The position numbers were made by a program, and so were the translations under genes. DNA of 37,172 nucleotides from Nanobdellota archaeon (GTDB lineage: Archaea; Nanobdellota; Nanobdellia; Pacearchaeales; GW2011-AR1): NCBI GenBank assembly GCA_030641715.1, contig DAOWGX010000021.1, positions 1 to 37,172 of the forward strand, read 5' to 3'. Below, one piece after another: positions 28,498-36,075 of this stretch. The notes beneath the pieces were generated by a model. That model saw nothing but the letters and a program-made list of their open reading frames with translations. It did not search any database and was not told the DNA's origin. Numbering within the stretch: position 1 is the stretch's first letter; each line of letters starts with the position of its first letter.

Positions 28498-29532
28498 CTA
28501 TTGGGTTATTTTTTTGATATTCTCTTTAAAATTTTCAAAGTCGTCTATTGGCACCATGGCACCTGTTGCGTTTTCGTGTCCGCCTCCAGTTGCGTTTTCG
28601 ATATTTTTGATTGCTTCTTTTGTTATCTTGAGGGCATTTTCTCCACGGATGGAGATGTTTACTTTTTCGGGTCGTTTAAATGCGACGATTATTAATTTGT
28701 CTTTGTGATTATAATAGAGTTTGTTTGAGATTTCAGAGGACATTGATGTGTCGCCTGAATAGGAGAAAAAAAGAACTGGAGATTTTGAATCGAAATTTGT
28801 TTCTGCTTTGTTAATCTGTTTGTTATAAAATTCGTTGAGTTGTGAATATCTTTTGTGGAATTGTTTTGTGTATTGGTTTTCTTCGAGAAGGTCGTATGCG
28901 TTTTTTGCTTTGAATAAATATTTAACTAGTTTGACGACGTTGGTTATGGAGTCCATCAATCCGAAGTTTAACATTTGAACCATTCTTCCGATTTCGCTAG
29001 AGTGGAGTGCGTTGAATGCTGAAAGTTGAGAATTTAATAACTCGGGATTTTCTTTTGAGAACTTTTCTGCGAAGTCAGGCATATAAACGTCTCCGATACA
29101 TCCGATTATTGCGAGCCATAAATCTTCTTGTTTATTGAAAATTTTTTGTGCGATGTAGGTTGTAGGTTCTGCTGAGGGCAGGGAATTAAAGTAAGATGTT
29201 TTTTTTATTATTTCTTTGGAAGTTTTAGTTTCGTGATGATCTATCCAAATGATAGGTATACTTTTTTCTTCTACGCCTTCTGCGAATTCTTTGCTTAATT
29301 CGGGCTTGTCTAGAATGAAGATTGCGTCAGGATTTAATTCTTCAACTTTTTTTAGGTATTGTTCTTTGAGGTCTGGAAACGATTTGATTGCAATGCCTCG
29401 TCCGCGTCCGATTGCTCGTTGCAAGATCAAGAAGGCGCAGAGTCCGTCCACGTCGTTGTCGAAGAAGAATAGAGGGTTTTGGGAGGCTTCAAGGTGGTCT
29501 CGAATTTCTTGGAGTTGTTCTAAGGAGAGCAT
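28498..29532 (-). CDS. DHH-family phosphoesterase
   Basis: 344 aa. Motif I DNDVDG (25-30, usual DxDADG), a central acidic motif near EDLWLAIIGCIGD, the DHH signature IDHHET (97-102) and the DHHA1 substrate loop GGGHENATGA (316-325). The protein is RecJ/NrnA/GdpP-like without membrane or sensor domains, so it is of the stand-alone kind that cleaves c-di-AMP, pApA or short oligonucleotides. Its ATG overlaps the stop of disA (TAATG), so synthesis and breakdown of c-di-AMP may be made from one mRNA. An archaeal RecJ/GAN-like role in replication is the alternative. Confidence 0.9.
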   Translation of the reverse strand: MLSLEQLQEIRDHLEASQNPLFFFDNDVDGLCAFLILQRAIGRGRGIAIKSFPDLKEQYLKKVEELNPDAIFILDKPELSKEFAEGVEEKSIPIIWIDHHETKTSKEIIKKTSYFNSLPSAEPTTYIAQKIFNKQEDLWLAIIGCIGDVYMPDFAEKFSKENPELLNSQLSAFNALHSSEIGRMVQMLNFGLMDSITNVVKLVKYLFKAKNAYDLLEENQYTKQFHKRYSQLNEFYNKQINKAETNFDSKSPVLFFSYSGDTSMSSEISNKLYYNHKDKLIIVAFKRPEKVNISIRGENALKITKEAIKNIENATGGGHENATGAMVPIDDFENFKENIKKITQ

Positions 29533-30575
29533 TAGCAGATTACCTTCCCATTTAAAACTTGTTCTCGAAGATTTCTGATTTCTTCTATGATTATGCTTGT
29601 CCTGTTTTTTAATATGGGCTCAAGTTCGGAAGAATCTACTTTAAGGATATTTTTCAAATTTTTGAACTGTTTTACTATCAATGAATTTTCTTTTTCGGAA
29701 AGTGTTAGATGCGTGAGGAATCTGAATCCTTTTGGAGAAATACTTTCTTCGATTGGTTTTTCGAGAATGAGTCTTGCAATCGATTTTGTGTCGAGAAGTC
29801 CGTCAAAAGTTAGATTCGATAATAGTGTTTTGGATCGTTTGAGTGATAGGGTTGCGTAGTCTCTAATAATTTCCTCTCCGGTTTTTTCAACGCCCCGAAT
29901 AAGCTCTCGATATCTCATATGCATTATGTTTCCTTCCCTCCCGAGTTCTGTGAAGTTTCGTTTTATCGATTCTGATATTTTTAGTATCATTTCAGTTCTT
30001 TGGATTACCTTGCATACGTCGCTGATGGAAACTAATTCGGACATTTCAAGGATATTCAAGTTGTTGAGTTGTTCATTTAACATTTCTCTTTGTTTCTCGA
30101 GGACTTGAAGTGTTGAACTAAGACTTCTTATGATTTCGTCGGTTGATTTTAGATGATATCGGGATGAACCGTAGTAGAGCGTCGTTTTCTTTTTTCTTTC
30201 AGAGACTGCGATGACGAATGTGGGGGCTTGTTTTGCGGTTCGCTCTGCAGCTTTGTGTCTTGTTCCAGTTTCGGTTGAATGAATTGAGCTATCGGGTGTC
30301 ATAAGTATGTTTGCGTAAAGGATTCGTTTGAAGTCTTTGGAAATGACGATTGCCCCATCCATTTTACACAATTCGAAAAGTTTTTGTGGGGTTAAACGAC
30401 TGTTAATTCGAAAGCCACCCTCGATGATGTTCTGGGTATGGAGTTCTTTTGCGTCTAAGACAATCATCGCTCCGAGTCCAGATCTAACGACGTCTTCGAT
30501 AACAGTTCTCAATAGTGTTCCTGGTGAAACCATTTTAATAAAATCTCTGAATGATTTTTCTTTTTCAACAGCCAT
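29532..30575 (-). CDS. disA: DisA-type diadenylate cyclase
   Basis: 347 aa; makes c-di-AMP from two ATP. The DAC domain has DGA at 73-75 (KMDGAIVI) and GTRHKAAER at 104-112, where the canonical RHR reads RHK. A helical linker occupies about 145-280. The C-terminal part (GFRFLTHLTLSEKENSLIVKQF, then a hairpin region near 310-335) lines up with the helix-hairpin-helix of bacterial DisA, but the GIG-type glycine turn is replaced by KNRTSI. DNA sensing may thus be lost or changed. Most archaea use the DacZ type, so this is a bacterial-style enzyme. Coupled to the DHH phosphoesterase gene. Confidence 0.92.
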   Translation of the reverse strand: MAVEKEKSFRDFIKMVSPGTLLRTVIEDVVRSGLGAMIVLDAKELHTQNIIEGGFRINSRLTPQKLFELCKMDGAIVISKDFKRILYANILMTPDSSIHSTETGTRHKAAERTAKQAPTFVIAVSERKKKTTLYYGSSRYHLKSTDEIIRSLSSTLQVLEKQREMLNEQLNNLNILEMSELVSISDVCKVIQRTEMILKISESIKRNFTELGREGNIMHMRYRELIRGVEKTGEEIIRDYATLSLKRSKTLLSNLTFDGLLDTKSIARLILEKPIEESISPKGFRFLTHLTLSEKENSLIVKQFKNLKNILKVDSSELEPILKNRTSIIIEEIRNLREQVLNGKVIC

Positions 30576-30653
30576 GATCTAGAGAAGTTGTTCTGGTATA
30601 TATAATTTTGTGCTTCGATTAGTTTTTTTAAACGTAATTTTATTGAACTTCTT

Positions 30654-31344
30654 ATGAAAATTGGAGTAGAGATATTTTATAATGCAGAATTTGCTGATTA
30701 TTTTAAAGATAAAGCGGATTTTTTGGAGGTGATGGCAATTGAGGGAAAGGATTATTCTTTTTTGGAAGATTATCCATTGCCGATTGTTATTCATGCTATG
30801 CATCATTCTTTTGGTATTAATGCAGCGGATAAAAACTTGTTTGAGAAAAATTTAGCGTCGATAAATTTAGCGATTAGTCTCGCTGATTGTTTTGATGCTA
30901 AGAAAATAATTTTGCATCCGGGAATTTTCACTTGAGCAGTCTGTAGGTTTCTTTCAGGACTTAGATAATAGAGTTATTTTTGAGAATATCCCTCCGAAAC
31001 CTTTTCTTTGTTCAGAGTTTTCTGACGTGAAGGATTTTGTTTCTAAGACTGGCAGAGGTCTTTGTTTTGATATTAATCATGCAATCCATACTGCGGAGGA
31101 ACTGGAGATTGATTTTATGTCTGTAGTAAGAAATTTTTTTATGTTGAGACCTGTTTTTATCATATTGGTGGGCAGAAAATTTGCGAAGAAAGCGAGACGC
31201 ATTTGTCTTTTGATGATTCGAATATTCCTCTGAAAGAGATTTTGGATTTGTTTCCTGAGGATGCAGAGGTTACTTTGGAAGTCACGGCTGATGTTGCAAA
31301 GACTGAAAGAGATTTAAGGTTAGTTAGAAGTCTTATTGCGTAGT
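30654..31344 (+). pseudogene. Frameshifted TIM-barrel (sugar-phosphate isomerase / AP endonuclease-2 type)
   Basis: Three frames read as one protein. MKIGVEIFYNAEFADYF to IILHPGIF ends at a TGA at 30933-30935. The next frame gives LEQSVGFFQDLDNRVIFENI to IDFMSVVRNFF (about 30927-31143). The third frame gives FYHIGGQKI to RDLRLVRSLIA, ending at 31342-31344. The composite (about 228 aa) has the xylose-isomerase-like barrel pattern (HAMHHSF, ILHPG, IFENIP, CFDINHA). Two single-base indels are needed, one near the GGGAATTTT at about 30919-30927 and one at the seven-T run just before 31141. This is either decay or an assembly error at homopolymers. Confidence 0.8.
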
Positions 31345-31373
31345 TTTTTAAATTTCTATTTTGTTGTTAATCT

Positions 31374-32438
31374 ATGGAAGATTATGTTTTGGGAATCGAA
31401 TCGACGGCGCATACTTTTGGCGTTGCTGTTGTGGATTGGGACGGCGTCCCAAATGGGCATACCCCGTTGGATTGGGCACGAGAACCTGCTAGGGCAGGTG
31501 ACTCTGCTGAGCCTAAAATTTTGTCGAATGTTAGTGATAGTTATGTTACGGAAAGTGGAGGGATGATTCCTATTGAGGTTAGGAAGCATCATAGCGAGGT
31601 TGCGGATGGGCTTTTTGAGAAGGCACTTAAGGAAGCTGGAATTGTTGAGAATCAGGTTAGGGTTATTGCTTTTTCGAATGCTCCGGGTTTGGCACCGTGT
31701 TTGCTTGAAGGTATGGAGTTTGTTAAGAAACTTGCGAGAAGATTAAATGTCCCTGTCGTCTGTGTTAATCATTGTGTTGCCCATCTTGAGATTGGTGACA
31801 GCGTCGGGGCGAAGGACCCTGTTATGCTTTATGCATCGGGGGCGAATACTCAAATAGTTGCCTATGAATCTGGGAGGTATCGAGTTTTTGGCGAGACTTT
31901 GGATTTGGGTGTTGGGAATTTTATTGATACGTTTGCGAGGTATGCGGGGCTGGGTTTTCCCGGAGGCCCGAAGATTCAGAAGTTGGCGGAGGCGTGTGAG
32001 AATAAATCTAAATTAATTGAGTTACCTTATTCGATTAAGGGAATGGATGTTGCGTTTTCTGGGTTGCAGACGAAATTGAAGAATTTATTGGATAAGGGTT
32101 TTGATATTAGGGATTTGTCGTATTCGATGCAGGAAGTTGTTTTTGCGATGTTGGTCGAGGCTGCGGAGAGGGCGTTGGCGCATACTGGGAAGAAAGAGTT
32201 GTTGCTGGGTGGGGGGGTTGCTTGTAATTCAAGGTTGCAGGAGATGTGTAAGATTATGTGCGAGGAAAGGGGGGTGAAGTTTTTTTGTCCTGATAGGTCG
32301 TTGCTCGTCGATAACGCGGGGATGATTGCGTATTTGGGATTGAAGATGTTTAAGGCAGGGATATTTGAGAAGGATTTGGGGATGGTGGATATTGCACCGA
32401 GGGAAAGGACTGATGAGGTTGAGGTTAGTTGGAAGTAA
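31374..32438 (+). CDS. kae1: Kae1/TsaD universal tRNA t6A synthesis protein, with insert
   Basis: 354 aa; the catalytic KEOPS subunit that moves threonylcarbamoyl to A37 of ANN-decoding tRNAs. GIESTAHTFGVAVVD opens the ASKHA fold; KHHSEVA (the two His bind iron/zinc) and VNHCVAH follow, then YASGANTQI, GFPGGPKI, MDVAFSGLQTKL and LLGGGVACNSRLQEM. Between VVDWDG and KILSNVSDSY there are about 23 extra residues (about 25-47), absent from the Pyrococcus protein as I recall it. Their DNA is GC-rich and palindromic (31437-31513). The rest is intact and probably functional. TATA ttttttaaattt lies about 25 bp upstream. Confidence 0.95.
   Translation: MEDYVLGIESTAHTFGVAVVDWDGVPNGHTPLDWAREPARAGDSAEPKILSNVSDSYVTESGGMIPIEVRKHHSEVADGLFEKALKEAGIVENQVRVIAFSNAPGLAPCLLEGMEFVKKLARRLNVPVVCVNHCVAHLEIGDSVGAKDPVMLYASGANTQIVAYESGRYRVFGETLDLGVGNFIDTFARYAGLGFPGGPKIQKLAEACENKSKLIELPYSIKGMDVAFSGLQTKLKNLLDKGFDIRDLSYSMQEVVFAMLVEAAERALAHTGKKELLLGGGVACNSRLQEMCKIMCEERGVKFFCPDRSLLVDNAGMIAYLGLKMFKAGIFEKDLGMVDIAPRERTDEVEVSWK
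31436..31513 (+). repeat. GC-rich palindromic in-frame insert within kae1
   Basis: Contains TTGGGAC GGC GTCCCAA (31436-31452, 7-bp stem) and ACCTGC TAGG GCAGGT (31484-31499, 6-bp stem). CCCAA/TTGGG offers an alternative 5-bp pairing (31448-31452 with 31472-31476). TGGATTGGG is repeated at 31432-31440 and 31468-31476. It adds about 69 nt (23 codons) without breaking the frame. Confidence 0.65.
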
Positions 32439-32482
32439 AAAATTTTAGAAACATTTAAATTCAAGGATGAATATATCCCGAT

Positions 32483-32782
32483 ATGACTTTTGAAAAAAAG
32501 GTACAAGGGATTAGAGAAGGAGCAGGCAAATGGAAAAATTCAATTGATAAAATGGTTGATGATTACTCTAGGTTAGGAGAAAAATATTCTTTCTTGAGAA
32601 ATAAGGTGGAATCAGAGTTTGATAGATCTTATCGGGAGATTATGGATAAAAGGTATCATCCAGAAGTTGTGGAAAGACGGTTGGAAAAGGCAGAACCTTG
32701 GTTAAGACCTTCAATTCTCCGAAAAACAATACAAGTATACGATACTTTTCTTAAGAAACAAAATCTATTAATAGGGGGGTAG
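32483..32782 (+). CDS. Hypothetical helical protein, 99 aa
   Basis: Not recognised. Almost all helical and highly charged (WKNSIDKMVDDYSRLGEKYSF; VERRLEKAEPWLRPSILRKT). Possible coiled coil in residues 15-55. No membrane segment or cysteines. A TATA-like acatttaaattc lies about 28 bp before the start, so the mRNA is probably leaderless. A-rich codon use. Only 11 nt separate it from the next gene, so the two may share a transcript. Confidence 0.65.
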   Translation: MTFEKKVQGIREGAGKWKNSIDKMVDDYSRLGEKYSFLRNKVESEFDRSYREIMDKRYHPEVVERRLEKAEPWLRPSILRKTIQVYDTFLKKQNLLIGG

Positions 32783-32793
32783 TTGGTTTTTTT

Positions 32794-33123
32794 ATGGACG
32801 ATGTTTTTATATTCAATGAGGGAATCTTTCCGAATAGGTATTTAGAGAAGCATTTGAACATTGATTTGGGGAAGTGTTCTTGGGGGGAATTTGTCGGTGC
32901 AAATAGGGATAAGATTGTACCAAGAAGAAATGATTTGGGAGATTGGGAGTATTTGTTGAGGGATAGGAAGTTGATTTTTTATTATGATTATTTTTGTTCT
33001 GGAGAGGTCGTTGAATCTTTGAAAAGTTCGAGGAGGGGAGAGGCGGTTTTAGGGGTTTCGGATTTTAGTTGGTTTTTTGATGAGTTTAAGAAGAGGTATA
33101 CTGGAAATTTAATAAAGGGTTAA
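32794..33123 (+). CDS. Hypothetical protein, 109 aa
   Basis: Not recognised. Acidic/aromatic, with WGEFVGANRDK and FYYDYFCSGEVVESLKSSRRGEAVLG in the second half; soluble. It follows the helical gene by 11 nt and ends head-on with the 160-aa gene, overlapping its stop by 4 nt. SD-like gggggg lies about 20 bp upstream, which is too far to decide the start. Confidence 0.62.
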   Translation: MDDVFIFNEGIFPNRYLEKHLNIDLGKCSWGEFVGANRDKIVPRRNDLGDWEYLLRDRKLIFYYDYFCSGEVVESLKSSRRGEAVLGVSDFSWFFDEFKKRYTGNLIKG

Positions 33124-33602
33124 TCTCTATCTTTGGTTGGTGCGTATTTTTCAAAAAACCATTGTGGATTGTAGATTTTTGATATTTTTTCTTCTAGAAG
33201 TTTGCCTTTTTCTATCTCCCATAAGTATAGCTTTGCTATTTCTACTTTTTTAAAGTACTTTTTACATTTCTCTGTGAATTCTGCGATATTTTCAGAGTTC
33301 ATAGCTTTTTTTAAGCTTATTGTATTCGTGCCTTTCTTGACTTTTGTTTTTAATATATCTTCTATCCTTTTGCGGACAGGAGGTCTTGAAATGAATAATA
33401 TGTCCTCGCCATCTGCAACACTTAGCTCGAATTTATCTTGATAATTAACATAGAAAAGACCATAGTTGCAACCGAGATATTTACTTTTAACATCTATTCT
33501 CGCAGCACTTATAAATTCTGCAGGTATTTCGGCTTGTCTTAGTTCGTCTGGTTTAAGATGTTCGTATGTAACTTGTTTTAGTGTTTTTTGATTTATCTCC
33601 AT
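33120..33602 (-). CDS. Hypothetical protein, 160 aa
   Basis: Not recognised. Alpha/beta and Lys-rich, with DELRQAEIPAEFISAARIDVK (18-38), a Cys-Asn-Tyr strand GCNYGLFYVNYQDKFELSV, then PPVRKRIEDILKTKV and a helical C-terminus ending FFEKYAPTKDRD. No transmembrane part. The TATA-like tataaatcccg (reverse) near 33622-33630 gives a start at 33602. Its 3' end overlaps the convergent 109-aa gene by 4 bp. Confidence 0.65.
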   Translation of the reverse strand: MEINQKTLKQVTYEHLKPDELRQAEIPAEFISAARIDVKSKYLGCNYGLFYVNYQDKFELSVADGEDILFISRPPVRKRIEDILKTKVKKGTNTISLKKAMNSENIAEFTEKCKKYFKKVEIAKLYLWEIEKGKLLEEKISKIYNPQWFFEKYAPTKDRD

Positions 33603-33688
33603 TACTTTTAAGATAGTGCGGGATTTATATAGTTATGAATGTGCTCGGAGGGATCTTTAGTTTTTGATTTCTAAATATTTCTCCGATA

Positions 33689-33765
33689 GTTTTATAAATC
33701 AAATTTTCACATTAATTATACCAATGAAGGTAAATCCTGAGGGGCTTCTTGGAATTAAAATATAA
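33689..33765 (+). promoter_or_regulatory. rpl7ae leader with a 13-codon reading frame
   Basis: TTTTATAAATC (about 33689-33699) predicts a transcript start near 33720. An ATG at 33724 opens MKVNPEGLLGIKI and stops at 33763-33765, two bases before the L7Ae ATG. The leader contains CCTGAGGGG...TTGGAAT, where a UGA and a GGA face each other across a short helix, so a kink-turn or K-loop is conceivable. L7Ae autoregulation through such motifs is known in other archaea. Confidence 0.4.
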
Positions 33766-33767
33766 AA

Positions 33768-34064
33768 ATGGCATCCACATATGATATTGTTGAGAAAGCG
33801 GCTAAGACCGGGAAAGTTGACAAGGGTGTGAACGAGGTTACTAAGGCTGTTGAACGAGGTGTTGCTAAACTTGTTGTTTTTGCTAGTGATGTTGATCCAA
33901 AAGAATTGACACAACATTTACCGATTCTTTGCAAGGAGAAAAATATTAAGTTTGTCGAAGTTGATTCACGGGAGAAATTGGGAATCTCGGTTGGAATTAA
34001 TAGGCCTACGGCTGCGGTTGCTGTTATGCAAGAGGGCGAGGCTAAACTGGATTCTATAAATTAA
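33768..34064 (+). CDS. rpl7ae: Ribosomal protein L7Ae
   Basis: 98 aa, a little shorter than the usual 120 because the N-terminus is trimmed. KGVNEVTKAVERGVAKLVVFASDVDPKELTQHLP (39-72) is the kink-turn RNA-binding core, with the NEVTK motif contacting the sheared G.A pairs. Besides the large subunit it is a subunit of C/D and H/ACA guide RNPs and of RNase P in archaea. First gene of rpl7ae-rps28e-rpl24e, the standard archaeal gene order. Confidence 0.96.
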   Translation: MASTYDIVEKAAKTGKVDKGVNEVTKAVERGVAKLVVFASDVDPKELTQHLPILCKEKNIKFVEVDSREKLGISVGINRPTAAVAVMQEGEAKLDSIN

Positions 34065-34085
34065 TTTACCCTTTCTATAATAAAA

Positions 34086-34394
34086 ATGGCTAAACCAGAT
34101 AAGAAGAAACCGGAAAAGAAACAAGAGAAGAAGTCGGGCGGGTCGAAGGGTTCGGAGAGGTTGACCGATGAGGGCGTTGTTCCTGCTATTGTCGAGGCTA
34201 TTCTTGGAAGGACTGGAACTCGTGGTGAGATTATTCAGGTTAAGTGTAAGATTTTGCAGGGGAAGAATCGTGGGAAGTCTATGAGAAGGAACGTTTTGGG
34301 TCCGATTAAGAAAAGGGATATTTTGATGTTGAGGGAAACGGAGATTGAGGCGAGGCGATTGTTTAAGAAGATAAATAAGGGGGGTAGGGACTGA
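34086..34394 (+). CDS. rps28e: Ribosomal protein S28e with a Lys-rich N-terminal extension
   Basis: 102 aa. The S28e core starts near residue 28 (GVVPAIVEAILGRTGTRGEIIQVKCKILQGKNRGKSMRRNVLGPI) with the invariant GRTG and the RRNVLGP segment, and ends LRETEIEARRL. About 25 residues of Lys/Gly-rich extension precede it, so the protein is about a third longer than the usual 70 aa. It follows rpl7ae by 21 nt and its stop overlaps the rpl24e start by one base. Confidence 0.95.
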   Translation: MAKPDKKKPEKKQEKKSGGSKGSERLTDEGVVPAIVEAILGRTGTRGEIIQVKCKILQGKNRGKSMRRNVLGPIKKRDILMLRETEIEARRLFKKINKGGRD

Positions 34395-34582
34395 TGCCAG
34401 TTTGTTCGTTTTGTAAAAGCGCGTATAATTTTCCTAAGGGGACTACAGTGGTTCAGAAGGATAGTTCTGTGAAGTATTATTGTTCTTCGAAATGTCGGAA
34501 GAATTCGGAGATGGGTCGGCTTGCTAAGAAGACTGAGTGGGTGAAGAAGTCCGAGGTTGTTAAGGCTGGGAAGAAGAAGTAG
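34394..34582 (+). CDS. rpl24e: Ribosomal protein L24e
   Basis: 62 aa zinc-ribbon protein of the large subunit. The zinc site is C4-x2-C7 (CSFC) with C30 and C34 in YYCSSKCRKN. KTEWVKKSEVVKAGKKK forms the basic tail. Coupled to rps28e by a TGATG overlap. Nothing else is coupled after it; the symporter gene has its own promoter. Confidence 0.95.
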   Translation: MPVCSFCKSAYNFPKGTTVVQKDSSVKYYCSSKCRKNSEMGRLAKKTEWVKKSEVVKAGKKK

Positions 34583-34640
34583 TTGTTCAAATTTTATTTT
34601 TTATCTAAATATTTATAAATAATCCTTTTGTTTATGAGAT

Positions 34641-35975
34641 ATGGTGATGTTGTCTACTTTGGATTTTGTTTTGATTTTTGTTTATTTTGCTGTATTACTT
34701 ATTATTGGTTATTTTAGTTCAAGGAAACAGAAAGATGAAGATTATTTGATTGCCGAGAGGAAACTGGGAACATTGTCTACTATGGCTACGATTAATGCGA
34801 GTAAGACTGGAGCTATTTTGATGGCTTTTGTTGCACTTGTTTATCTTTGGGGTTTTTCAGCGATTTGGTATTTTGTTGGAATGGTTATTGGTATATTGAT
34901 GTTTCTTCCGTTTGCTTTAAAATTAAAGGAAAATTCCAAACAAAAATTTTATACTCTTGCAGATTATTTTAAGTATAATTATGGAAAGAAATCCGCGATT
35001 TTTGCATCTTTACTTTCTATTTTTATGATGTTTGGATTTTTTGTTATTAACTTAATTGCTGGAACAAAATTGTTTATGTTTTTTAGTGGTTGGGCATTTT
35101 GGTTATGCACGCTTATTATAATGTTTGTTATTTTGGCTTATCTTTTGATGGGGGGGTTTAAGGCAGTTGTTAAAACAGATGTTTTACAATATATCGCTAT
35201 AATTTTTATTCTTGTAATGCTAGCGTTATTGTTGTTTAATGGTTCTTTAATTCCTGTTTCCGAATGGAATATTTTTAGGGCGGATGTCGGCACTATTGTT
35301 GGGTTCTTTTTGATGGGATTATTATTTCCATTTGCGATGCCAGAGTTATGGCAGAGAGTTTATTCTTCGAAAAATAGAAAGACTTTGAGAAATGGATTAT
35401 TATTATCTTCAATTATGTTTGCAGTTGTTGCATTTTTCTTAGCTTTAATTGCATTGACTGTTAAGATTAAATTTCCAGGAGTTGATCCAGATTTGGCTTT
35501 GATACATGGGTTTGCTAATTTATTACCTACTGGACTATTAGGATTATCTGTTGTGTTATTGTTTGCGGCGATTATGAGTTCGTTGGATACCTATATTTTT
35601 ACTGGATCTTCGGCAATCGTGCAAGACTTTTTTGAGTGGGATAAAAAGACTATTGTGAAAAATATTAGGAAAGTTATTTTTATCTTTGCGGTTCTTGGTG
35701 CTATTATTTCTGTTTTGATTCAGAATTTAATAATTGGTTCGTATATTTTTGTAGCGGTTTTAGTAGTCTTAGCCGTTCCGGTAATTGCAACATGGATAAA
35801 TAAGAAAATTAAACAAAGAACTTTGCTTTGGGGATTTTCGGTTGGAACAATTGGGTTTGTGTTATTTTTGATTAAGACTATTTCAAATATTACACCAACG
35901 ATTGTTATTGTGGCACTTTTAGCAACTCTAGTTGGTCTAGGGATTGGGGGAGTTGTTTCTTTATTTGAAAGATAA
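34641..35975 (+). CDS. Sodium:solute symporter (SSS family)
   Basis: 444 aa with about 12 hydrophobic helices. LDFVLIFVYFAVLLIIGYFSSRKQKDEDYLIAERKLGTLS (6-45) is the typical start, with the Na+-site helix near NASKTGAILMAFVALVYLWG. QRVYSSKNRKTLRNG is the internal loop with QRVYS, and the C-terminal helices hold SSLDTYIFTGSSAIVQDFF with the second Na+-site serines. Substrate is unclear; amino acids, organic acids or sugars are all known. Three possible ATGs (34641, 34647 and others); the first fits TATA atatttataaat about 30 bp upstream. Confidence 0.92.
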   Translation: MVMLSTLDFVLIFVYFAVLLIIGYFSSRKQKDEDYLIAERKLGTLSTMATINASKTGAILMAFVALVYLWGFSAIWYFVGMVIGILMFLPFALKLKENSKQKFYTLADYFKYNYGKKSAIFASLLSIFMMFGFFVINLIAGTKLFMFFSGWAFWLCTLIIMFVILAYLLMGGFKAVVKTDVLQYIAIIFILVMLALLLFNGSLIPVSEWNIFRADVGTIVGFFLMGLLFPFAMPELWQRVYSSKNRKTLRNGLLLSSIMFAVVAFFLALIALTVKIKFPGVDPDLALIHGFANLLPTGLLGLSVVLLFAAIMSSLDTYIFTGSSAIVQDFFEWDKKTIVKNIRKVIFIFAVLGAIISVLIQNLIIGSYIFVAVLVVLAVPVIATWINKKIKQRTLLWGFSVGTIGFVLFLIKTISNITPTIVIVALLATLVGLGIGGVVSLFER

Positions 35976-36030
35976 TTTCTTTCTTCTTTTTTTATCAGCG
36001 TCGATAAATTTGATTTTTCACACCTAAATG

Positions 36031-36069
36031 TTTATAAAGGATAATCGTTTTTTGGTTGTATAAAGAGGA
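36031..36069 (+). promoter_or_regulatory. gyrB promoter and SD
   Basis: TTTATAAAGG at 36031-36040 predicts a start near 36061. The SD agagga (36064-36069) sits 6 nt before the ATG. Unlike many genes here it has a short SD leader. Confidence 0.55.
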
Positions 36070-36075
36070 TTAATT

